Both the position numbers and the translations under genes were made by a program. Of a stretch of 35,848 nucleotides of DNA, positions 10,601-21,339 are shown piece after piece (positions within the stretch are counted from its first letter, which is position 1; every line of letters starts with the position of its first letter). Below the pieces are notes generated by a model. It ran no database searches and was not told the origin of the DNA. It saw only the letters and a program-made list of their open reading frames with translations. This DNA comes from Plantago elongata (Eukaryota > Streptophyta > Magnoliopsida > Lamiales > Plantaginaceae), in assembly GCA_036897095.1 (NCBI GenBank), contig JAYMSP010001127.1:1-35848 (forward strand). Reading direction: 5' to 3'.

Positions 10601-13600
10601 ATCTGGATGTAAATGGGGACAAAAATAACTCAAGACTCACATCCCTAAAATTATGACTGAAGGAAAATAAAAGATAGCCATTTCTGGACTATCGAGGTAC
10701 AACAATAAACAATTCATTCATACGAAGCTTTTTATAATATGAAGCGTACACAATGATGTGGTCTTACTTACCTTTTATGCAGAGACTTCTGGGTCTTGAA
10801 GTCATCCATCATTTTTTTGACAAAGTCCAAAGTTACGACCTCACCTTCTATTCTTGCACCAGTATACTGAGGTTCCACATCTAAATATTGAAACATAGAA
10901 AATCTCTGTCAATCTGTTTGAGGGTTTTTCTTTCAAATGTGAATGTATAGCGTAAAAAAAAATACATTGTTCCATTTTCAAAAATTGTAAAAGAAAAAAG
11001 TCAGACGAGTTTACAAGTCAACGGTGTGGAAAGCAATGTGTCAAATAAAAGCAGACTTAGATGTGAAGAAAAAAAAGCAGATTAATATACAAGGGTAAGG
11101 TCACGGTAGTTTGAGCAAACATATTCACTTATTAATCTTCGACTTGCTCATATTTTAAGACTCAAAACATGTTACATCTCTTTCAAGTAAAGAATGTCCG
11201 AGAAAATAAGGTACTTTAAATCCATAGTTCACCCACTCAAAGTGATTTCTTTAAGGCTTCTTGGAAACTATCGCAGGACCACAATACCCAATGCCTTCTA
11301 GTAACATAAGAGCCTGCATGTTGTTTGAACCCTTTCTTGAGAGCATAAGAAGCAACTGAACAGTGCCGAACAATTATCAGGTCCATCATTTCCATTTACC
11401 TTTACAATATTCTTCCATCTAATAATCTTATACCGCATCTGCTAAGTGCTAAATTCTAAACATCTACTTTGGTGTGACCATTCAATTCCACTTGTGTTTT
11501 CTTGGAAGCACTGCAGTTTCCAGAGTCACCAAACTCATTGATCAGAAACCTGCAGGGATTATTCCCCCTGAAGATATAGTCAAACTCTGAACCCGTCCCA
11601 GTATTGCACATTATATACAAGTAGAATTACTGTCATCACAAGATCCGGCTGAAAATCTACACCGAAGTGTAAGTTTAAGGTAGTAGAAGGACAATGTCCT
11701 TTTCTCCAAAGTATGTAGCACGGATACATCTCCGGGGTGGACGTATCCGTATCCTTATGTCTCGGATACGTATTTTCTCAGATCCTTTTGAAATACGTGT
11801 CTTGGATTTTAAACATATTTAATTATTATGGGGATTATTCGAAGCAAGATTCCTTAGGTTTCTCAGTTCTTTAGAGTTGGAGAGCAAAGAAAAAAGAGCC
11901 CATAGTATATAGAAGAACTATAATCTAAAGAAGGACCTGCATTTATCTTAGTTTAGGTACATCCTATATGACTGACATATTATATACTATATTTAAAATA
12001 ATGAAAAATCTAGCATATCCTTGACGTATCTGTATCCTACTCTTTAGAACTTATATGTTTCCACGTATGCGTCTCGTACCCATATCAGTATCCGCATTAA
12101 TGCTTCCTAGCTCCAAACTATAGTAGATTCGGTAAAAGAGCTCCGGGGTAGTTATAATTCCATCTTGATATTACATGTGAATTTTTCCACAGGTTCAGAC
12201 TGGTATCACTCCACTCAGAGGTCTGCTAAGCACACCCAAAGACTAGATACTGACCATAGCTATAAACCGTCAATCAGAAAGAAGCGGGCTAAAAATATAG
12301 GAATAAACATGGACCCACGTCAGGAGGTTCTATAAACCAGTTGAAAACATGAATTGACTTTGTGTTTTTACGTTAGCTGATAGTCTCAGAAAAGTAGATC
12401 CTAAAAAATGAGTTGTTGAATGAATTATTAAATAATTGAACACCAAGTCATAGTGCTCCAAGGTCTGGAATACAGCAGCTTATTAGTTTCGTCAAAGTGA
12501 AAGAAGGTTGTATATACTTCTAAACAAACCATTATTCCTGAAAATAATTAGTATTAGCCTGCCTGTTTCTTGTACATGGTTTAACTGAAGAAGGGAAGAC
12601 AAAATAAGTTAAACTCAAACTACTTGATTATTCTAGTTTGCTATTTTCCTAGCAAAATCACACAGCATATTTCGAGAAATAAAGTGATTGCCAGCTTCTA
12701 TTCGAGAAGCACCCGTGACTACTGGCTAGTGCATGCGATTAGATTATGATGCTGTAAAAACATAAGATGTAAACTTCTTAATGACTCTCCGAGTAGACTT
12801 ATTAAGAACACATGGCCTTTTATGTAAAAAATAAAGGAAATGAGAACTCAGATTTTGCAACCGATGGACTACTAGTTTTGCAATTTTATTCTCAGTGCTT
12901 AATATAATCTCAGAGGTCTAACCTAAGGGAAGGTTTTGACTCTTGGTCAAGACACTCTGTTCGGTGCCACCCAGCGAAAATGTTCCCCAGAACACAACTA
13001 CCAGGGCCATAGCTGTCACTGCCACTGCTATGGCTGCTTTATTCCGAATATATACTGCCAACACTGCCATTAGTGCAACTGCCGCTGTTACAGCAGTAGC
13101 TTTCAGGGGAACAAAAGATGACCTTGGACTAGTCCCTAAAATGATGAAATAGGTAATGTGCTAGTAAGTATTAAGTTACCAATACACATATTTACACACC
13201 CATTAATATGCATAACGTACGTACAAGATGAATATGGTAAGTGCCTCTTCTTCCTCTCACTTAAGTATCCTAATCACAATAGCCCTATACTTTCTACTCT
13301 ATTAATAGTCTCATGAATAAAGGCATAAACAAGTGATCTTGCATGTTTAGATCCAAGTTAAATGAAACACCAAGGTTGTCATATAAAATCCATAAATGCA
13401 AGACATAGCGTAATATTTCAACAAGATGCAACTGGAGTACTGGACTAATGTGTTGCTCACTCACATACAGTTCATCAATAAGTATGCATGGAACTAGATA
13501 AATTTCCAAGAAGAACATTGCATTGCATACCTACTGTGTGATAATCAATTGAATCCGCCACTGAACGTTTCACCGTTTCAGGGACCGAAATGGCTTCTTC

Positions 13601-14266
13601 AAATTTTATCTTCATCACAGCTTTCTCACATTCCTTCAACTTCTTTGTAGCATCAGGATCATTTGGGCACAATTTCTTGACCTGTTTGACAAACAGCAAT
13701 AAACCACCATGAGCTTCAAAAATTACAAAATCCACATAACAAATCTTTAATGTTTACACAAAAACCATACTTGCTGGAAATCCTTGAGAGCATCTTTAAA
13801 CTTGCCCATTGCCAAATGCGCTGCACCTCGCCTATAATAACCCTGCAAAAATCACACAAAGAAAGCTCAATCACACAAACCAAATCCCTAAAATGGAAAA
13901 AGATCAAATCTTTATATCTCCTCCAAGAAAAAGGAACTGACCTTGGAATACTTGGGGTCAATTTCAATTGCTTTAGTTGCATCCAGAATAGCACTACCAT
14001 ACTCTTCCAGTTTAGTATGTGCAAAAGCACGGTTGGCCCAATAGACAGCATTATCACCGGTGACTTCAATCGCTTGTGAGTACAAATCAATAGCTTGCGA
14101 GTATTTATGGGCTGAAAAAAAGCAGTAAAATCAAACCCAATGCGTGGAATAAATGAGAAGGTAAAGAAACCCTTTGGTTTATACTGCTAGTACCTTTGAA
14201 AGCTTCGTTGGCAAGAGCTTTGAATTCTTCAGCTTTGAAGGTGTTTGAGGTGTTTTCAGTAGCCAT
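7645..14266 (-). CDS. PP5: Serine/threonine protein phosphatase 5, 12 constitutive exons
   Basis: Exons on the minus strand are 14266-14194, 14111-13942, 13842-13771, 13681-13531, 10880-10772, 10602-10485, 10032-9885, 9539-9291, 8586-8461, 8342-8242, 7951-7877 and 7704-7645, all with GT-AG introns. They total 1452 nt (483 residues), matching the roughly 484-residue short isoform of plant PP5. Residues 1 to about 115 carry three TPR repeats, the HSP90-binding part. The PPP catalytic domain follows, with every metal and phosphate ligand motif present: GDVHG (D227, H229), GDFVDRG (D256), RGNHE (N288, H289), VVHGG (H337), RSHEV (H412) and SAPNYCD. The C-terminal helix reads [13 protein letters not shown]. 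In the family this enzyme dephosphorylates HSP90 clients and, in plants, phytochromes (PAPP5). The TPR segment autoinhibits the catalytic site until HSP90 binds. Introns 4 and 7 contain repeats. Confidence 0.95.
9595..9801. mobile_element. Stowaway-type MITE in PP5 intron 7
   Basis: The 207-bp element has inverted ends: CTCCTCTGTCTCGCTTCAATG on the left (first 20 bases shown in part), and on the right the reverse complement of CTCCCTCATTCCCGCTGCAA. It is flanked by TA on both sides (9593-9594 and 9802-9803). The CTCC(C)TC(C)GTCcCGC-type terminus and TA target duplication are the marks of Tc1/mariner-derived Stowaway MITEs. The body is non-coding. It lies wholly within the intron between the exons encoding GDFVDRG and RGNHE and does not touch the splice sites. 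Confidence 0.8.
11703..12111. repeat. GGATACG-rich inverted-repeat element in PP5 intron 4
   Basis: The left part (about 11703-11800) carries repeated GGATAC/GTATCC motifs (acggatac, cgtatccgtatcc, cggatacg). The right part (about 12014-12111) carries related motifs in the opposite sense (gtatctgtatcc, cagtatccgcat). The ends match loosely as inverted repeats (gtagcacggatac against the reverse complement gaagcattaatgcggatac). Such GGATACG-studded sequences recur in plant introns and look like degenerate non-autonomous DNA elements. No open frame and no clear target duplication were seen, so the class and the limits are uncertain. Confidence 0.45.
12923..13135 (-). other. PP5: PP5 cassette exon encoding two transmembrane segments
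   Basis: Inside the 2.65-kb intron between PP5 exons 4 and 5, the minus strand has an acceptor (cattttag|gg) and a donor (ttag|gtta) bounding 213 nt. This is exactly 71 codons in the same phase as the neighbouring exons, with no stop, so inclusion gives a 554-residue protein. The inserted peptide contains two hydrophobic stretches, [16 protein letters not shown] (about insert residues 15-30) and [18 protein letters not shown] (about 34-51), separated by a basic RNK turn: a membrane hairpin between the TPR and phosphatase domains. Tomato and Arabidopsis PP5 are known to produce a larger, membrane-associated isoform through an alternative exon at this position. The plus-strand frame at 12943-13152 is only its antisense shadow. 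Confidence 0.85.
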
Positions 14267-14514
14267 AACTGGAGTTGGTGGCATAATAGAAAGTCAGTTG
14301 TTTGGTGAGTGTATTTATGAATGAAAAATGTGTCAATGGAAAACTATCAGACTGTGTTTGTGAAGAGGGAGACGAAGGAGAAGTGAACGAAGGAAGAAAG
14401 GTCCTTCTTTGACCTAGAGGATTCCGGGTGAAGAACTGTTGTACATTGACTCACTAGTAGAGTGGCTTCCTTCTTTTTTTACCACGAACTCCGGTTCTCA
14501 GTTATAATTCGTTC

Positions 14515-15370
14515 GGGTAAAATGCATATGTTCGGTTGTACGTTATAATTGAAATTGCACGGAGGTACCATTTACTTTTAAAACTATGCACACTTTACTC
14601 TAATATTAATGTGTATGCAATTGGGCTTATTATTTTTGTATAAAAATTTTAAATTCACTATTTATATGACCAACAAATAAAGTGTAAAAATTATAATAAA
14701 TTTTTGTATAGTTTCAAACAAAATTATTAAGTTTTTTTTTTAAATAGAATTTATTATTTAAGGTACAAATTACATATAGAAAGTAAAAGAATGAAGAAAA
14801 TAATTCATATACAACTATGGAAAATAAGTATATATATATTATTATAAATTTTAAATAGGGTACAAAATGTTTCCCTAAAAAGTTGTCGGAATAACAATAG
14901 TTCATGCTAATATACACCATTTCAAAATCCTACCTTCAAGAATTTTGACACTTTATTTTATATTTTCAGAAGTATTGATATAAATTTTGATAATATCACT
15001 ATAATAACTTTCGATAATTTCTTTTATTTATATCAATATTTTTACATTAGTAGTGCTATTATGACTATTTATATTTCTTTTCATTATCACAAATTTTTTT
15101 CAATTTATTATAATTATTTATTATATTCAATCATTTAAATCAATATTTTTCGTCTTTCTTACGAAAAGATAAATATATTTTATGAAACGTAATATTTGTA
15201 TGCTGAAAAAGCAAATCACGTGCACACATGTATAGTGTAATACACACACCACTATTGGAGCAAATGTGCATAGTTTTTTAAAATATAAAGTATATATGTG
15301 CAATTTTTAAAACATGGGGTATAATCGTGCATTTTTCGAAGAACATAGGTTACATTTGTGTATTTTACCC
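14515..15370. mobile_element. Non-autonomous Mutator-type TIR element with 10-bp target duplication
   Basis: The left end starts GGGTAAAATGCATATGTTC and the right end, read in reverse, starts GGGTAAAATACACAAATG. The inverted similarity continues for 100 bp or more with interruptions (shared blocks such as AAAACTATGCACA). The flanks are identical: TAATTCGTTC at 14505-14514 and at 15371-15380. A 9-11-bp target duplication plus long degenerate TIRs points to a MULE. The 856-bp body is very AT-rich and has no credible reading frame, so it would need a transposase from elsewhere. It lies about 250 bp upstream of the PP5 start codon, in or next to its promoter. Confidence 0.75.
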
Positions 15371-15381
15371 TAATTCGTTCG

Positions 15382-16268
15382 TAACAAAAACTTAATTAAC
15401 TAATTCGTACATAACAAAAAAAAATCAAATATAACTAGTTTTTATCTGTGCGACATGATTTTGTTAAAATGTACATGTATAGTAGACGTAGGAAATTATA
15501 AAATAGGTTTAAAAAAAATAAGTTTGAGATTCTTATTATATTGAGAAATTTTACTTGAGTATGCGATATCATCTCATAAGGACATATCTAGACTTATGAA
15601 TGAAAGTATATCGTCATGGTACTAAATTTTGAACCATCTCATACGAAAAGAGCGAAATATTCCATTTTACAATCATACCAACACGGTTCCGATATGGGTT
15701 GTAAATTTGGTTCCGGTTTAGGATTGTAAATTTCGTCCCGATCTGGGTTGTGGCAACACTTAAAATTTTACCCAGCTCGTTCTGACATGCTCTGATTTTT
15801 CCATCTCCAATTTTGTTCTTAATGGGCTTCAAAATTCGTATGACAACATATTTGGTCGGAAATTCGTATGGTTGCACCGGGTCGGAATTCTAACCGGAAC
15901 GAATAAATCTACTACATAAATAACGGACCAAAAGAAAAGCATTAAAAAGTAAAAAAGAAGTCATGCATGAAGGACAAATAATATAGTAAGTACTGTTCAC
16001 TTGTCAGGCTAATGGAGCTAATTTAAGTAGCTTGTGGAGTCCAAAACAAAGTCCAACAAATAGAAAGGAGCCATGGCCAATGTTAGGTACCATATGGGAC
16101 TGGAATCCGAGTCACCCAGAAAGAAACCTGGGTTTGGTTATGATGCTTGACTTATTGTATTGTTGCTAGTTGGGTAGTGTAATTATGGTGTTGAAACTCG
16201 TATAAGGTAATGATCATCACATAATAATGTATTGCGTTTAATTTGTTTGCTCTATTTTATATTTTTAT
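15382..16268. other. AT-rich spacer, no gene seen
   Basis: Just right of the Mutator-type element, a second partial copy of the flank occurs (TAATTCGTACATAACAAAAA near 15401), making a short local direct repeat. The 87-codon minus-strand frame at 15614-15877 has no domain or splice context and is probably chance. Around 16016-16150 is a more GC-balanced stretch with short open frames on both strands, none recognisable. Confidence 0.5.
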
Positions 16269-16270
16269 TA

Positions 16271-16517
16271 CTTTCCCCCATTCTTTATAAAGGTTTATAT
16301 TTTATCATTTTAAAAGCTTTTTTCAAAGGTCGACGTTTCCTTTTTAAAAAATCCACTATATCCAATTATTAATATTTTATCACTCTCTTTTCTATTTTAT
16401 AAATTCTCTCTTATTTTTTTATATTACTTTCTAACCTCTACTAACTACTTTATATTATAATTCTTAAAATTCACACAAAACTAAAATGTGAACCTTATAA
16501 AAGATCTAAGGGAAATG
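16271..16517. mobile_element. Stowaway-like MITE (diverged)
   Basis: The left end reads CTTTCCCCCATTCTTTATAA; the right end in reverse reads CATTTCCCTTAGATCTTTTA. Both continue into matching blocks (AAGGTTTATATTTTA against AAGGTTCACATTTTA). TA dinucleotides flank both sides (16269-16270 and 16518-16519). At about 247 bp, AT-rich and non-coding, it fits an old Stowaway copy, though the termini have drifted from the canonical CTCCCTCCGT. Confidence 0.6.
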
Positions 16518-16519
16518 TA

Positions 16520-18640
16520 AAAAAAAATCGAGAGGTATCGAGACGTCTCAGAGTTTTGTAAAACCGAAATGAGCTTTAGAAACGAGTTTTAATCCATGTG
16601 TATCGTCGTGCAATGTAGAAATGACTTGGCAATTAGTGTTTTTTAACAGTTTTCTCATTAGTCGGTGTAAGAATCACCATGTTCTATATGTATCGTCCAT
16701 CACCAACATGATCAGATATTGAAAAATACATGGTGTTGACTATTTATGTAATTGAGTTTGACATATCATGAATAAAAATGTTTGTCAATTTTAATTTAAT
16801 TTTTGTGTAATTATATCTACAAAGCAAATTTCATTGTAATAAATTGTATTTCAGTTTTTGAAATAAAATGTATTGTGATGACATATAAATCTAGCAACCA
16901 ATAAATTTAATATTAAGCATAAATATAAATCAAAGTATATTTACCCTTGTTAAGATCACTAAGTTATATATTATTTTTGTATGTCGTTCTCCAGGCTGAT
17001 GTAGCTTTCCTAGTGAATTTGGAATTTTGATGTTAGTAATTTCTAGCCACTATCGAATAGCTTGATCAGATGCATACGGGGTGAGTGGCCTAGTTGTCTA
17101 TTGTTGGCAGCCCCATAGAGGAGTATTGTATGCAATGTAGAGTTGGGAAGAGATTCAGGCTCTCGTACGGGACTGCCCGAAGCATTTTAATGTCCCGTGC
17201 ATTTTTTTTAAATGTACCCAAATAATAATACATAAATTAAACATTAAATTTTCTTAACTTCGTGCTATTAAAAACATTAACTTTCTATATCATATTACAC
17301 AATACTACTCAAATTAAAACGATAAAACAACTGCCGAAATTACACTTCCATTTGCCCTGGAACTTCCTCAGGAGAAAGGATAGGAAAAAATAAATAAAAA
17401 ACTCTAGCCTATAACCAAAAAAAAAAAATTCATATCACGAATGCAAAAGTCATATTTCAAACGAAAATTAAGATCTATAAAATAAATTGATGAAATGAAA
17501 AAGAAGCTTATTTTGCATCGTCTCGTGTTTCAAGTGAAATAATAATTTTCCACTTTAAATAAATATGAATAATTTAAACGAGTTTTATAATGCTCGACAT
17601 TAAATGTACAAAGATTGAATGATTTCTTCCGATTAATTCAAAGTAATCATCTTTCAACGATTCAAATCTTCACATAGAAAATAATTGAATTTTATAAAAC
17701 ATATTAAAATACAAAAGTTTTTAAACAATACTGTAGAAGGTATACGACAAAAAAAAATTAAACAAAAACCTGTAAATTTTTCTATCATTATGCAGTTTGC
17801 GTATGTAAAATGGCTTATACCTCTTGTGTTCCTTGTATGGAAAGGACTGCTCGTACATGTCCAAATTAGACTATGATTTAATGTATGTAGAATATAACTT
17901 TTTAAGGTGAGGTCTCAATATATATACAATTAAAAATCCGTGACTACTTTTAGTCTTATATATAAATATACTAATTGGATCATTTATCAAATTAGGGCTT
18001 CAATATTTAAGTTCCTATGTAGGGTTGAGCATTGGACCAGGCTCAGTCCAAAATTTACTATTTTGTTGGCTCATGGCCCGGACCTTTAAGGTTGTTGGCA
18101 CTTGTATATCTTTTGCAGGGTTTTTTTTGTTGAAAAGGCATGATAGTAATGAGTTTTCTTTTTTTTTCTTTTTCTTTTACGTTATGAGTTGTAACCTCTC
18201 TCACTTTGATTATGATTATTCGATGAAATGCTTTTCTAAAACAAAAAAATGGCTCGCGGTCACTTCAATAGCTTGTTTGTGTGAAAATATTTAGTAGAAT
18301 CGTTGGACGTCATATAAAGAGGAAATTCAAGATGAAAGGGAGACGATTTAGTACTACTAACAAAACTCTATTTACAAACTGCGAAGACTTGTATAAAATT
18401 AAATGTCGACTCGTAGGGACGAACATCAAGATTTGTATTTGGGGGCGAAAGTATATATGACGTAATTTTGAGAGTTGGGAGGGATAAATCTTAAAATTTA
18501 AAAAAATATTACTTAACCTTTTTTTTTAGCTCGTTCGGCCTGCCACTTAGGTGCCCTGCCAATTCATATAATTCGTATAAGAGATAGTTTAGGGAAAGAA
18601 CGGTTTTTCCATTAAACTTGAAAATTCAACTTTTTTAATA
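16520..18640. other. AT-rich intergenic DNA, no gene seen
   Basis: This stretch has long A and T runs and short frames (17685-17876, 18025-18294) without domain signatures. A small inverted repeat, GTACGGGAC...GTCCCGTGC, with one mismatch lies at about 17166-17201. No promoter, exon chain or complete transposon could be supported. Confidence 0.5.
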
Positions 18641-18875
18641 TTAAAATTTACATATCATAAATAAAAACTAACATACAACGTAAAAACCCACATACCTTAA
18701 ATAAAAATTTACAGACACCATAAAAATTCATAGACCCTCAATAAAATTCTATAGACAACGTAAAAAATCACATACCCAAAATAAAAATTTATAGACAATG
18801 TAAAAATTCACATACTTTAAATAAAAACCTACAAACAATATATTAAAATTCATATACGTTGAATAAAAATTTAAG
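18641..18875. repeat. Minisatellite, about six units of 40 bp
   Basis: Roughly six tandem copies of a 39-42-bp unit are present, of the form AATAAAAATTTACAGACA followed by MYGTAAAAATTCACATACYTT. Each unit is itself two related halves of about 20 bp (both containing TAAAAATTYACA), so the array probably grew from a 20-mer by dimerisation. The units have diverged by several bases each, so it is not a fresh expansion. A chance minus-strand frame at 18749-18946 is produced by this periodicity and should not be called a gene. Confidence 0.7.
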
Positions 18876-19657
18876 AAAAGTGAAATTTTTATAGTGGAAA
18901 AATCATACGGACAAAGCCGAAGGCGACATAGATTCCCGAATCCCAACCAACAATACTAATGTCATAAATCTCTGTTTTCTGGAGATAAACTCCATACGTC
19001 ACTAAAATCAAACCCACTCAAAATTAGATATGTACACAGTGTTTTGTTTTGAATTTGAGTTGGGAGAACTCAATTCCAGTTGTGTTTTTATGTATAATTC
19101 GGAACCAAATACTCCGCTAATCTTTATTAATCAACTGACTCACTCAATTACCCAATCTGAAACGGTAGTCGCCATGGAAATGCAAGCTTGCTGGTTCATG
19201 TCTCGGTGAGTGAGCTGCGTCATTGTTCCTCTTGATTCTTCATTTACTTACATTGTATCTGCTGCATTATCATAAGTTATAGTATGTTGCACACTGATTA
19301 CTTATAACAAGTCTAGTTCTTGATAATTCATTTGCTTTTGGAATGATGAATTTGTACACATTCAATTAGCCTATTGGATCAATTTTCATGGCAGAATTGG
19401 AATTCATGCCTTCTTTTATAAACCCTTGATTTTGGGAATCCTGGACGAAGCTCCTCACATTTTCAACAGTTGTTTCTTGATACTTCAGTTTTCAAGCTAA
19501 TGATTATATTGTTCTTTTTGAGAAATAACCGAAATGAATGAATTTTTTACCATAGAGAATCCCGGACACAATTGAACATTGTACATATAGTCCCTCGGTT
19601 TTGCGAATCGTGTAAGCAAAGAACTGGTGGCCTGTTCTGGTTCTGAAGAATAAGGTT
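18876..19657 (+). other. Upstream region and possible leader of the PIF1-like gene
   Basis: At 19174 an ATG opens a short frame that meets a strong donor-like site (tctcg|gtgagt at about 19206). A spliced 5' leader is therefore possible, although I could not join it in frame to the helicase start at 19658. The ATG at 19658 is preceded by fourteen in-frame sense codons and then a stop. No other gene was seen. Confidence 0.4.
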
Positions 19658-21138
19658 ATGAAGCAATTGTCATTTTCGAAAGCTGCGTATTGTTACTTTA
19701 GTTCGGAAGCTGCTACTGCTGCTGATTTATTTCCTAAAATTAATAAGTGGACGGATGAACAGCTGGAAGTCTTGGATGCTGTTTCGAAGAAAAAATCTGT
19801 TTTTATAACTGGTTCTGCTGGCACAGGAAAGACTTTTTTGCTTGTGAAAATTATAGAACAACTCAGGAAAATTCATGGCGATTCTCGGGTTTATGTATTT
19901 GCTTCCACAGGAGTTGCTGCCTGTTGCCCTCAACGGGCAGACACTCCATTCGTTTTCTGGCATTGGTTATGCTAATTTGGATACTGAAGATTTGGTGGAT
20001 AAGGTTCTTTTGGATAGCAGGGCTTGCTACAGGTGGAAGAATGTTAAGGTGTTGGTTATCGATGAGATAAGCCTGGTTGAAGCAAGGCTTTTGATGGGCT
20101 TGCTCATATTGCTCGGGGAATCAGATATGGTGTGGAGGTGGGTCCAAATTGCAACAAATTATGGGGTGGCATACAGTTGATTGTGAGTGGTGACTTCTTT
20201 CAGTTACCACCAATTCCAATGAAGAAGATATCACCAGTTCTGAAGAAGAAAAAGAGGGAGAAGAAAAGAAAGAAAGAAAGACAAGGAGGATGAAAAACTG
20301 TTTGCGTTTGAAGCTGACTGTTGGGATGGAAGTTTTGATGTAAAAATTGAGCTTAAGGTGGTTTCAGGCAATCAGAATCTCTGCTCATTCAATTGCTTCA
20401 GGGAATAAGGAAAGGGGAGAATAATCCAGAACATATGAAGCTTCTGGAAGGGTGTTTCTCTGGAAATGAGGTCGATCCCGAGGCAAATCAGCTTTACCCT
20501 TTGATTTCAGATGTGAACAAGGTGAACTTAGGAAATTGGAGAGCTTAAGCCAAGAAATTTATGTTTACAGTGCTAAAGAATTTGGTAAAGAGCCATGGAT
20601 AAGACAGCTGAAGAGTGGTATAGCGCCACCAGATGAACTTAAACTTTGTCTAGGTGCGCATGTCATGCTGATAAAGAATATCCAACCATCATGTAAGCTT
20701 GTGAATGGTACCACAGGCACAATTGTAGGATTTCGCAAAATTACAGATGATAAAGATGGATTGTCTGACATGTGCAGTCATGGCAGTATATTGCCAGTTG
20801 TGAAATTTGACTTTGGCCTTGAGTTAGTTGTTACACCAGAAACATGGACGGTGGTGGATGGAATTAAAGTTGTTGCTATGCGTAAGCAAATTCCTCTTCT
20901 ACTTGCATGGACTCTAAGCATTCACAAGTGTCAGGGAATGTCTCTGGAAAAGGTTAATACAAATCTTAATCGAGTTTTTGGCTTCGGTATGGTTTATGAT
21001 GCTCTTTCACGTGTAAGAAGCTTGGCTGGGCTTCGTTTAGCTGGCCTGAATCCCTCGCGAATTAAAGCACATCCAAATGTTGTGAAGTTCTACAGTAGAT
21101 TTGGTTCTGAAAACAATGCCAAGAAGAAGATTCAATAG
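19658..21138 (+). pseudogene. PIF1-family 5'-3' DNA helicase gene with about five frameshifts
   Basis: The sequence keeps the ordered motifs of a cellular PIF1 helicase. Walker A GSAGTGKT is at 19811-19834, followed by GVAACALNGQTLHSF, Walker B VIDEIS (20061-20072), GDFFQLPP (20189-20212), FAFEADCW, and motif VI SIHKCQG (20917-20937) with DALSRVRSL. The N-terminus (MKQLSFSKAAYCYFSS) looks like an organelle-targeting peptide. The frame changes near 19924 (one extra T), 20087 (one T short), in the A/G-rich run 20262-20292, near 20366 (one T short) and near 20530. Apart from the stops these shifts expose, I saw no in-frame nonsense codon; the last 200 codons (20536-21138) are open. PIF1 unwinds G-quadruplex and forked DNA in nucleus and mitochondria. 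The short host-like architecture argues against a Helitron helicase. It is either recently dead or affected by assembly indels. Confidence 0.8.
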
Positions 21139-21283
21139 GAAACATATTGATGAGTGTAATTTGCTTCTTGATTTTATAGGGGCAGATACTCTGGAGACTA
21201 AAATAGCAACCAGCTTTATGAATGGTGTCTTATAGGCACTACAAAAAGAACGCAGTTGGTTAAGTGTTGTTGCACAATGTTGT

Positions 21284-21339
21284 GGGCTGATTGGCATTGC
21301 ATTTGAATCGGGTCATTTAAATGCTTGGCCAATCAGCCC
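21284..21339. repeat. 56-nt hairpin with 12-bp perfect stem downstream of PIF1
   Basis: GGGCTGATTGGC (21284-21295) is the exact reverse complement of GCCAATCAGCCC (21328-21339). After a 3-nt internal loop, the inner arms pair again (GCATTTGAA with TTTAAATGC, one G:U pair), closing on an 8-nt loop. It starts 145 bp after the helicase stop codon, so it would fall in the 3' UTR if the gene is transcribed. It may be a small palindromic element or an RNA stem-loop; no family is recognised. Confidence 0.6.

Noticed and set aside
12943-13152. Plus-strand frame rich in Ala/Thr
   Set aside because: It is the antisense shadow of the PP5 membrane-anchor exon, whose minus-strand frame has correct splice sites and phase.
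15614-15877. Minus-strand frame of 87 codons
   Set aside because: No domain, no splice context, and it sits in transposon-rich spacer.
18033-18046. TGGACCAGGCTCAG, resembling the start of miR165/166
   Set aside because: The match breaks after GGACCAGGCT and no foldback arm with a star strand is present.
18749-18946. Minus-strand frame of 65 codons
   Set aside because: It is produced by the stop-free periodicity of the 40-bp minisatellite; no domain or transcript signals.
19658-21138. Helitron origin for the PIF1-like helicase
   Set aside because: No Rep/HUH sequence and no CTRR hairpin terminus seen; the short N-terminus with a targeting-like peptide and the GSAGTGKT and SIHKCQG wording fit a host PIF1.
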